Positions 6,237-12,319 of a DNA stretch of 12,319 nucleotides are shown in pieces. Position 1 is the first letter of the stretch. Each line of letters starts with the position of its first letter. This DNA is from Bacteroidales bacterium. GTDB lineage: Bacteria; Bacteroidota; Bacteroidia; Bacteroidales; UBA3824. Both the position numbers and the translations under genes were made by a program. Below the pieces are notes generated by a model that saw nothing but the letters and a program-made list of their open reading frames with translations, was not told the DNA's origin and did no database searches. The DNA is taken from contig JAGCNK010000155.1 in NCBI GenBank assembly GCA_017645985.1, positions 1 through 12,319 of the forward strand, written 5' to 3'.

Positions 6237-8056
6237 AAGAATTCCACGTCGTTGTCGTCGTCAGCAGCTTCGGGGGTGAGTCCGTCGTTGAGATCGGGAG
6301 TCTCCTCGTTGAGTGCCTGACGGTGCACGATGCGTTCGGTCTCCATTGTGTAGCGGTCTTCGAGGCTCTTGAGGTTCTCGGCCTTGTTGTGACGTAGCAC
6401 GTTGAGAGTGTCGCTGTCGAGTTTGGCGTATATGCTGTTGAGCTGGGTCACAATCTCGAGCATTATCTTCTCAAAGAAATCGTAGTATTTAACCTGCTCT
6501 ACCGACGACTTGATTTCGCTCGAAAGGTTGAGGCTGAGCTTTGAGTTTTCGATAAGCACGGTTTCGATTTTTTCGTTGTGCACCGAGATTGAGTCGAGGA
6601 TGCCTGCAATCTTAGCCGACAGCTCTTTGAGGTTGTCGTTGATTTGGTTGCCGTCTTCCTCGTGGTTGATTTCCAGAAGTTTCTTGCTGATGTTCTGAGC
6701 CTGACGGAAGAAGAGCGTTACATCGTTGAGGTTTTCGGAGATGGTGTCGGTGAGGGTTTTGATCTCTTCGATGATGCGGTTGATGCCGCGTTCGTCGTTT
6801 TTGTTGGTGAAATTGCCGAGCACCTCCTTGATTTTGGCTTCCAACGACACGTGCACGGTTTTGATCTCGTTGATCTTGTCGTTTTTCTCCTCGATTGTCT
6901 GGCTTATGGTGTTGATTTCGTTGCCGAAGTCCTCGTTGGCTGCGATAAGGCGTTTTAGCACCGAAGTAGTGCCTTTGAGATGGTCTTCCACGTCTTTGAA
7001 GTAGCAGTCGGTGAGGTCGTTGTTGCCCACAAACTCGTTGCTGAGCTGCGAAATCACGCTCATGTCCTCGCTGATATCCCAGAATTTGCGCATGATAACG
7101 GCAAACGCCTTCTGGTATTCCTTGTTGGTGTTGATAAGCTGAGCCACCTGGATTCCGGCGATGTCGCGGATTTGCAGAAACTGCTGTGCGGATTCTGAGA
7201 GGTCCATTTTGCCGTCGCTACCGGTTTTGATGTCCATAGCGGCAAGCTCCTTGATAATATTCTTGTGAGTGGCCTGCACATGCTCCATCTTCTGACGGAT
7301 GATGTCGTGATACTGCAGGTTGGTGATAATCTTGTTAACGCTGTCGAAATAGTTCTGCGTGCGTTTTGTGAGTTCGGGAAGTTTCTGAGCGGCAACAGCT
7401 TGCTTATTTTTGAGCATAATGATGCTGTCGTTGATCTGTCCCGTTACGCGGTCGATGTCGAGAATGTTTTTCTTGCGTATTTCGATGAGTTTTCCCGACG
7501 AGAGGCGTGTGACGTTTTTAACCATGAGCATCGATTCCGAAATTTTGGGCAGAATAATTTTCAGCTTGTTGATTTCGTCGGTGATGCTGTCGATAAGGTC
7601 GCTCACTTTTTTGATATTCTCGCTGTCGGAATATGCCACGTTAAGTTTGAGGTTGACGAGCAAGAAGTTGAGCGTGAGTATGTTGAGGTTGAAGTTCTTG
7701 AGCGGTACAAACACAAGATTGAGCGCGGTGTGCATTTTTTCCAATCCGCGGATGCTCTTCAAAATCTTGTTTTTAAGCATATTGATTTTGTTGTTGAGCG
7801 AATCTTGCAATCCGAGCAGCTCGTCGAAAAATTTCTCGTGAGCGTCGCCGGCTATTATGTCGTATATCTGTTCGGTCTGGTTTGATATTACTTTTGCGTC
7901 TTTGTAAAACTTTTTGAGATAGTTGTTGAGAGACAGGAAATCTTCGGCCGAGCATTCGTTTAACGCGGTGATTTTCACGTCAATGTCCGAAAATACCAAT
8001 ATTATCTCCTTTATTGATTTTTGCGATTTTTCGTCGGTTATATTTTCCATTTGCAT
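6233..8056 (-). CDS. Long soluble helical protein with a CheZ-like DxxxQ motif
   Basis: A 607-residue protein that is almost wholly helical in appearance, with heptad-like Leu/Ile spacing, few prolines, no signal peptide and no convincing membrane segment. Near residue 247 it reads LQYHDIIRQKMEHV, with Asp251 and Gln255 spaced as in the DxxxQ catalytic motif of CheZ (QDLTGQ), the phosphatase of phospho-CheY. A leucine/asparagine-rich stretch before it (NLNILTLNFLLVNLKLN, about 123-139) recalls four-helix bundles of chemotaxis-receptor-like proteins. A similar but altered motif, VKYYDFFEKIMLEIV, appears at 522-536. The C-terminus is acidic (DDDNDVEFF). From these I infer a cytoplasmic signalling scaffold or response-regulator phosphatase; no enzymatic role is proven. 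No kinase or regulator gene adjoins it. Start: ATG at 8056, with a second ATG two codons on equally possible. A plain coiled-coil structural protein is the main alternative. Confidence 0.6.
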   Translation of the reverse strand: MQMENITDEKSQKSIKEIILVFSDIDVKITALNECSAEDFLSLNNYLKKFYKDAKVISNQTEQIYDIIAGDAHEKFFDELLGLQDSLNNKINMLKNKILKSIRGLEKMHTALNLVFVPLKNFNLNILTLNFLLVNLKLNVAYSDSENIKKVSDLIDSITDEINKLKIILPKISESMLMVKNVTRLSSGKLIEIRKKNILDIDRVTGQINDSIIMLKNKQAVAAQKLPELTKRTQNYFDSVNKIITNLQYHDIIRQKMEHVQATHKNIIKELAAMDIKTGSDGKMDLSESAQQFLQIRDIAGIQVAQLINTNKEYQKAFAVIMRKFWDISEDMSVISQLSNEFVGNNDLTDCYFKDVEDHLKGTTSVLKRLIAANEDFGNEINTISQTIEEKNDKINEIKTVHVSLEAKIKEVLGNFTNKNDERGINRIIEEIKTLTDTISENLNDVTLFFRQAQNISKKLLEINHEEDGNQINDNLKELSAKIAGILDSISVHNEKIETVLIENSKLSLNLSSEIKSSVEQVKYYDFFEKIMLEIVTQLNSIYAKLDSDTLNVLRHNKAENLKSLEDRYTMETERIVHRQALNEETPDLNDGLTPEAADDDNDVEFF

Positions 8057-8079
8057 CGGTGTTTTAAATTCATTTTCTA

Positions 8080-8104
8080 CAAATATACGGAAAAACTATA
8101 CAAA
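8080..8104 (-). promoter_or_regulatory. Promoter candidate for the 607-residue helical protein gene
   Basis: On the minus strand, bases 8087-8080 are TATATTTG, an exact TAnnTTTG box, 23 bases ahead of the ATG at 8056. A TTTG at 8104-8101 could serve as -33, with a short 13-base spacing. The 95-base gap after the glycosyltransferase gene supports an independent transcription unit. Confidence 0.48.
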
Positions 8105-8151
8105 GTGTATGCATTTTTCCTATATTTTTTAATGCAAAAAAAATACCAATC

Positions 8152-9093
8152 CTATTCTTGTCCCGAAGTGCTTTCGATGAGGTAGGTGTTTCGGTCCGAC
8201 GAAGAACGCGCCACAAGCTCGGCTGTGAATCCTGTGAGAAACAGCTGCGTGCCGAAAATTATCGTCAGCAGTCCGAAATAGAACAGCGGACGGTCGGTCA
8301 TCTGGTACTGGTTCCATGCCAGCTTGGCTATGCTGAGGTATGTGAGTATGCCGAATCCCACGAAGAAACTTAGCGTGCCCATCAATCCGAAAAAGTGCAT
8401 CGGACTTTTGCCAAATTTGCTTACGATGCTTACTGTCAGCAGGTCGAGGTATCCGTTTACGAATCTTTCCAAACCGAATTTGGTGACTCCGTATTTGCGT
8501 TTGCGGTGCTGAACCACTTTTTCGCCAATGCGTTTGAATCCTGCCTGTTTTGCCAGTACGGGTATGTAGCGGTGCATTTCGCCGTATACTTCGATGCTCT
8601 TGACCACGGTGTTGCGGTATGCCTTGAGTCCGCAGTTGAAGTCGTGGAGCTTGATGCCTGTTACCAGACGTGCGGTAAAGTTGAAAAACTTGCTCGGAAC
8701 TGTCTTGCTGATAGGGTCGTAGCGTTTTTTCTTCCAACCTGATACCACGTCGTATTTCTCCTCCTTGACCATACGGTAGAGCTCGGGAATCTCGTCGGGA
8801 CTGTCCTGCATGTCGGCGTCCATAGTTATCACCACGTCGCCCTGAGCCTTTTTGAATCCTGTGTTGAGCGCGGCAGACTTGCCATAGTTGCGGCGGAATT
8901 TTATGCCTTTAACGTGGCTGTCGTTGTTCGACATGTCTTCTATTATCTGCCATGAGTTGTCGGTGCTGCCGTCGTCAACCATTATGATTTCGTAGTCGAA
9001 ATGGTTTTCGTCCATCACCTTGCTGATCCATTGGCGGAGTTCGGGTATCGATTCGTCTTCGTTGTATACGGGTACTATGATTGAAATGTCCAT
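8152..9093 (-). CDS. Family 2 glycosyltransferase, polyprenol-phosphate type, membrane-anchored
   Basis: A 313-residue protein with a GT-A domain that starts ISIIVPVYNEDESI. It shows the nucleotide-sugar-binding VDDGSTD (residues 39-45), the metal-binding DAD (92-94) followed by MQDSPDEIPEL, and the acceptor-region signatures NCGLKAYR (153-160), HRYIPVLA (174-181) and RKRKYGVTKF (197-206). Two C-terminal membrane helices follow (about 233-256 and 269-293). This layout matches the DPM1/GtrB/ArnC group, which moves a sugar from a nucleotide donor to undecaprenyl or dolichyl phosphate at the inner membrane, supplying lipid-linked sugar for envelope glycans. The sugar cannot be predicted. The gene begins 6 bases after the DUF4199 gene and is surely co-transcribed with it. 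Confidence 0.87.
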   Translation of the reverse strand: MDISIIVPVYNEDESIPELRQWISKVMDENHFDYEIIMVDDGSTDNSWQIIEDMSNNDSHVKGIKFRRNYGKSAALNTGFKKAQGDVVITMDADMQDSPDEIPELYRMVKEEKYDVVSGWKKKRYDPISKTVPSKFFNFTARLVTGIKLHDFNCGLKAYRNTVVKSIEVYGEMHRYIPVLAKQAGFKRIGEKVVQHRKRKYGVTKFGLERFVNGYLDLLTVSIVSKFGKSPMHFFGLMGTLSFFVGFGILTYLSIAKLAWNQYQMTDRPLFYFGLLTIIFGTQLFLTGFTAELVARSSSDRNTYLIESTSGQE

Positions 9094-9099
9094 TTTAAG

Positions 9100-9612
9100 T
9101 TATCTTTTTTGAAATTGTGAAATCCATGCGCTGAAAAACGAGAACAGCGCAACTATAAACAAGTTGTATGTTAGATAAGAAATTATCATTAGGGGAATTT
9201 TGATGGATTCGATGATGCTGGCCGCCTGTTGGATGTCTTGTTCGCCAAAGGCTTTCATCTGCCGCATCATATCCATAGTCTGCTCTGTGATGCCGTCTAA
9301 TGCGTTGGTGTGTACAAATTTGAGGTCTACCACCAGATAGAGCGATGTGATTATCGATGCGCCTATGCCGCACACAATGCCGTATAGCACAAGTTGGAGA
9401 TATGGCGTGGCGTCAGGCTGTCGGAATGCTGTCCACCCCTTCTGTCCGTAGAGTATGCCCGAAGACAGAACTATGTACACGAAAATTCCTCCGAATGATA
9501 TTTGCTTGGTAATCAGTTCGGTAATAAACATAGCCAGTGACATGCCTATTCCTGTGTATGCGCCGTAGGTGAGCGCGTGACGGAGAAAGTCTATTTTTGC
9601 GGGTTTCTGCAT
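9100..9612 (-). CDS. DUF4199 family integral membrane protein
   Basis: A 170-residue protein with four predicted membrane helices (about residues 13-33, 38-56, 71-95 and 138-163). Between the third and fourth lies a polar stretch of about 40 residues (HTNALDGITEQTMDMMRQMK and onward). Size, layout and the short N-terminus before the first helix fit the DUF4199 family, which is widespread in Bacteroidota and has no known function. It lies six bases upstream of the membrane glycosyltransferase, an arrangement I recall from other members of the phylum. This suggests a role with that enzyme, for example in lipid-linked sugar handling, but that is inference. The start is the ATG at 9612. Confidence 0.68.
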   Translation of the reverse strand: MQKPAKIDFLRHALTYGAYTGIGMSLAMFITELITKQISFGGIFVYIVLSSGILYGQKGWTAFRQPDATPYLQLVLYGIVCGIGASIITSLYLVVDLKFVHTNALDGITEQTMDMMRQMKAFGEQDIQQAASIIESIKIPLMIISYLTYNLFIVALFSFFSAWISQFQKR

Positions 9613-9634
9613 TATGTTTGAATGTTTCAGTGCG

Positions 9635-9642
9635 CAAAATTA
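9635..9642 (-). promoter_or_regulatory. -7 box of the DUF4199-glycosyltransferase operon
   Basis: On the minus strand, bases 9642-9635 are TAATTTTG, an exact match to TAnnTTTG, 22 bases before the ATG at 9612. No clear TTTG -33 element is seen. The box shares the 87-base divergent gap with a promoter for the plus-strand lipoprotein gene. Confidence 0.42.
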
Positions 9643-9664
9643 TAAAAATATCGAAAAATATCAC

Positions 9665-9672
9665 TATCTTTA
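9665..9672 (+). promoter_or_regulatory. -7 box of the lone lipoprotein gene
   Basis: TATCTTTA differs from TAnnTTTG only in the last base and ends 27 bases before the ATG at 9700. The -33 element is not evident. Confidence 0.35.
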
Positions 9673-9699
9673 CACCGAAATAAACAACATAGGCAAATT

Positions 9700-10221
9700 A
9701 TGACAAAATTGTTGAAATATATTCCCTCGCTGTTGACAGTGCTGTCGGTGGCTGCCATAACGCTGCCTACCGGCTGTGGATTTATGGGCGGGGAGAGGGG
9801 CGTACAGCTCGACTCGCTCCAAAACGACAGCGTGGCTCGTGCTCAGAAACTGCTTCAAATCGACACTTGCACGGCTTATTTCCGCCGTCATACCTGGGCA
9901 GACAAAAAGCACAATATCACTTTCGACCGTATTGAGATACTGTCGGACAGCGCGGCTCGTGAGTATGCCGCCACACGCCATGGCTTTGAGGGACGCAAGC
10001 ACATTATTATAAACCTTGAGCCCACCACCGCCACTATGTCGGTGTCTGACACTACTGAAATATGGATTGTGAATCCCGCTTTTAAAACTGGCAAGTCGAA
10101 AGAACATTATATCCGTGGCAAGGTTGGCGATGTGGCTGATTTTGGGTACAACACCATTATCAAGCTTGCCACGCAGAATAAGAACGTTCTTTATATCAAG
10201 CAGTTGGATATCGAACTATGA
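9700..10221 (+). CDS. Probable lipoprotein of unknown function
   Basis: A 173-residue protein that I do not recognise. The N-terminus is a hydrophobic signal (KLLKYIPSLLTVLSVAAITL) followed by PTGC, so Cys26 is the likely lipidated residue. The lipobox is not perfect, with proline at -3. The mature part is soluble and mixed in character, with a strand-like C-terminal half (HIIINLEP, TEIWIVNP, NVLYIKQLDIEL) and a second cysteine at about residue 57. No catalytic motif is seen. It stands alone on the plus strand between two minus-strand units, has its own promoter-like box, and overlaps the ligase gene by six bases tail to tail. It probably acts in the periplasm or at the outer membrane. A plain secreted protein is the alternative if the lipobox is not used. 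Confidence 0.7.
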   Translation: MTKLLKYIPSLLTVLSVAAITLPTGCGFMGGERGVQLDSLQNDSVARAQKLLQIDTCTAYFRRHTWADKKHNITFDRIEILSDSAAREYAATRHGFEGRKHIIINLEPTTATMSVSDTTEIWIVNPAFKTGKSKEHYIRGKVGDVADFGYNTIIKLATQNKNVLYIKQLDIEL

Positions 10222-12012
10222 CGCTGCGCCTACGCTGTAGATGTCTTCGATAAGAGCGGCGTATTTTTCAGCCACGGCTTTGCGTTTAAGTTTCTGTGTC
10301 TGTGAAAGTTCGCCAGTTTCTGCGCTCCAAACGTCGGCTACAAGGCGGTAACGCTTAACTTCCTCGTGCTTGCCGTTGAGCTTGTTGATACGCTTAACTT
10401 CGCTGTCGATAAGTGCGCAAACTGTGGCGTTGGCTATTATCTCCTCGTTTGAGTTGCATTTTACGCCTGACTGTGCCAAGTATGCTGCAAGTTCCTCAAA
10501 GTTAGGCGAAATCACTGCGCTTGCGAATTTCTGGTTTTCGCCCACAATCATTATTTGCGAAATGTATTTCGACTCTTTGAACTTGCCTTCAAGCATTTGA
10601 GGAGCGATATATTTGCCGCCTGAGGTCTTGAAAACGTCTTTTTTGCGGTCGGTGATGTGCAGACAGTTGCCAGCCGAAATGTAGCCGATGTCGCCTGTGC
10701 GGAAATATCCGTCTTCGGTGAAGACCTGAGCGGTGAGTTCGGGATTCTTGTAGTAGCCTTTCATCACGTTGGGACCCTTTACAAGTATCTCGCCGTCTTC
10801 GTCGGTCTTAACATCCTCGTTGCTTACGATAGGACCAACCGAGGTGAACTTGTGTCCGCCTTTGCCGGGAACAGAGTGCGCAATAATGGGCGAGGTTTCG
10901 GTAAGTCCGTATCCCTCTTGCACTTTGATGCCCGCAGCCCAAAGCAGACGGCTGAGCGAGATAGGCAATGCAGCACCGCCGCAGCCAAAGAATTTCATCT
11001 CGCCACCAAAATAGTATTTGCGCCAACGACGGTATACAAACGCATCGTAAACACGGTTCATAATGTTGTAAATTAAACCGTTAGCATTGTAATGCTCAAA
11101 ATGGTAGCCGGCCTCTACTGCGCGGTCGAACATTTTTTTGCGCCAACCTGTAAGTTTTGCGCCCTCTTTCATAATGTTCTCGATAATCTTTTCGGCAATA
11201 CGCGGAACGGTGTTGCAGCCGTTGGCGTGAATGTCGCAGATGTCGCGGACAATAGTTCCGAGGTTTTGCGCATAGTAGATTCCTATGCCGTTGTATTGGT
11301 ACATATAGCAGAAACAGCGTTCGTAAACGTGGCAGAGGGGCAGTATCGAGATGATTTTGTCTTTGCCCTGCTCCAAAGCGCCGATAACGTTGCTTGCTGC
11401 TGTAAAGTTGCTTACAAAATTCTTGTGGGTGAGCATCACGCCTTTTGAAAGTCCTGTTGTGCCTGATGTGTAGATGATTGACACCACGTCGTCTTCGTTG
11501 ACCGATGCTTTGATGTTTTCGAGTTCTTTTTGATAGTAAACCTTGCTTTTTTCGCCGAGAGCTATCAGCGAGTCCATTTTCTCAACGCCTTCGATTTCGG
11601 CAAATGAGAACACCTTTTCTATTGTCTTGATCTTGGGAACCACCGACGACATACGACGGTATGCCGAGGCGTCAGCCACAAACACAAACCTGCATTCGCA
11701 GTGGTTGAAGATATATTCGTAATCGTCGGCACCGATTGTGGGATATACTGGCACGTGGATAGCGCCGGTTTGAGCAATAGCCATATCCACAAAGTTCCAT
11801 TCGGGACGGTTATTGGAAACCGTAACCACTGCGTCGCCTTTTTTGATGCCGAGGGCGAGAAGTCCGTAACTTAGCAAATCGGCTTTTTCGCGGTATTCGG
11901 TGTAATTGTAAGTGCGCCATGTGCCTGATTCCTTGCAAGCGAGCGCGTCGTTGCGGTGGTATTTTTGGCAGCAGTAGTCCAAAAGGTCGAATATTCTCTT
12001 AACGTCTGTCAT
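10216..12012 (-). CDS. Long-chain fatty acid-CoA ligase (AMP-forming)
   Basis: A 598-residue ANL-superfamily enzyme. The ATP-binding P-loop is YTSGTTGLSKG (residues 181-191). Further core motifs are EGYGLTETSP (366-375), GYFRTGDIG (435-443) and TDRKKDVFKTSGGKYIAP (454-471). The C-terminal subdomain carries TQKLKRK (572-578), where Lys574 aligns with the catalytic lysine of the family. It activates a fatty acid with ATP to acyl-AMP and then acyl-CoA at the cytoplasmic membrane. Length and the extended region between the P-loop and the TETSP motif fit long-chain acyl-CoA synthetases of the FAA1/FadD15 type rather than acetate or aryl ligases. Chain length is inferred. In a probably anaerobic host its role may be uptake of outside fatty acids into lipids. 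It is monocistronic here, with a good promoter upstream. Confidence 0.88.
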   Translation of the reverse strand: MTDVKRIFDLLDYCCQKYHRNDALACKESGTWRTYNYTEYREKADLLSYGLLALGIKKGDAVVTVSNNRPEWNFVDMAIAQTGAIHVPVYPTIGADDYEYIFNHCECRFVFVADASAYRRMSSVVPKIKTIEKVFSFAEIEGVEKMDSLIALGEKSKVYYQKELENIKASVNEDDVVSIIYTSGTTGLSKGVMLTHKNFVSNFTAASNVIGALEQGKDKIISILPLCHVYERCFCYMYQYNGIGIYYAQNLGTIVRDICDIHANGCNTVPRIAEKIIENIMKEGAKLTGWRKKMFDRAVEAGYHFEHYNANGLIYNIMNRVYDAFVYRRWRKYYFGGEMKFFGCGGAALPISLSRLLWAAGIKVQEGYGLTETSPIIAHSVPGKGGHKFTSVGPIVSNEDVKTDEDGEILVKGPNVMKGYYKNPELTAQVFTEDGYFRTGDIGYISAGNCLHITDRKKDVFKTSGGKYIAPQMLEGKFKESKYISQIMIVGENQKFASAVISPNFEELAAYLAQSGVKCNSNEEIIANATVCALIDSEVKRINKLNGKHEEVKRYRLVADVWSAETGELSQTQKLKRKAVAEKYAALIEDIYSVGAAS

Positions 12013-12078
12013 GGTCGGTGTTTTTTTATTGTTTTACTATTGTAAAAAAATGCTCGGTCGATTTTTTTTAATACGCTG

Positions 12079-12107
12079 CAAAGGTATAAATATTTTTCGA
12101 ATTCAAA
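12079..12107 (-). promoter_or_regulatory. Promoter of the acyl-CoA ligase gene
   Basis: On the minus strand a TTTG at 12107-12104 is followed after 17 bases by TACCTTTG at 12086-12079, an exact TAnnTTTG box. This is the best two-part Bacteroidota promoter in the window. Transcription would start near 12072, giving a leader of about 60 bases, longer than for the other genes here. Confidence 0.6.
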
Positions 12108-12319
12108 AAATATTTATTTTAATAATTTTTATTAAATATTTCTTAAATTATTTAATATTAGTTAGTTGTAACGGTAAAAATATTTTAAAATTTTTAGACT
12201 CTTAATATTAAAAAAACAAAAGTCGAAATTTTTTAACGCTCGTTTTTGAACTTGAAAAAATCTTCGGTCGAAAAATTTGAATGCTAAATTCCGCCTTAAA
12301 GTGTTTTTTTATTCAAAAA
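12108..12319 (+). other. AT-rich non-coding region at the right edge
   Basis: About 210 bases with long runs of A and T, far richer in AT than the genes. No credible gene, RNA gene or strong hairpin is seen. The ten-base palindrome TTAATATTAA at 12202-12211 is likely chance in such composition. It may hold control sites for a gene beyond the right edge. Confidence 0.5.

Noticed and set aside
8101..8140. Inverted repeat TGCATT...AATGCA after the glycosyltransferase gene, a possible terminator
   Set aside because: The stem has only six AT-rich pairs, the loop is long, and no T-run follows on the minus strand.
12011..12205. A 64-codon plus-strand open frame in the AT-rich region
   Set aside because: Its composition of Ile, Phe, Lys and Leu follows from the AT-rich DNA. 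It covers the ligase promoter and has no recognisable features.

Overview
The window looks like a chromosomal segment of a member of the Bacteroidota, most likely Bacteroidales. The evidence is two genes typical of the type IX secretion system (a PorP/SprF-like protein and a GldK/PorK-like lipoprotein), a DUF4199 protein, no clear Shine-Dalgarno sequences, and repeated TAnnTTTG promoter -7 boxes ahead of gene starts. Genus cannot be decided from this sequence. I see no insertion sequence, phage gene, tRNA, rRNA or CRISPR array.

Layout. From 4621 down to the left edge, five minus-strand genes lie close together: an ABC ATPase, an FtsX/MacB-type permease (4-base overlap), an AcpH-like (DUF479) protein, the PorP-like protein and a GldK/PorK-like lipoprotein cut by the window edge. 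In Porphyromonas gingivalis the order is porP-porK-porL-porM-porN, so porL, porM and porN are expected just beyond base 1. On the plus strand, from 4694 to 6236, follow a CbpA-type J-domain co-chaperone and a small predicted outer-membrane beta-barrel protein with its own promoter-like box. They converge on a 607-residue helical protein (6233-8056, minus), and the two genes share one CTAG as their stop codons. This protein has no membrane anchor and carries a CheZ-like DxxxQ motif. It is the least explained gene here. Next come a minus-strand pair, DUF4199 membrane protein then polyprenol-phosphate-type family 2 glycosyltransferase (9612 to 8152). A lone plus-strand probable lipoprotein (9700-10221) overlaps by six bases the end of a minus-strand long-chain acyl-CoA ligase (10216-12012). 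The right end, about 300 bases, is very AT-rich and non-coding and holds the ligase promoter.

Functional picture. Much of the window concerns the cell envelope: outer-membrane secretion, an ABC exporter, a membrane glycosyltransferase and a surface lipoprotein, plus lipid-related metabolism (acyl-CoA ligase, ACP phosphodiesterase homologue) and protein folding. The helical protein suggests a signalling activity derived from chemotaxis-type modules, although no chemotaxis or motility gene is visible. No clearly new multi-gene system can be claimed. The best leads are the DxxxQ protein and the link between the ABC exporter, AcpH and T9SS genes.
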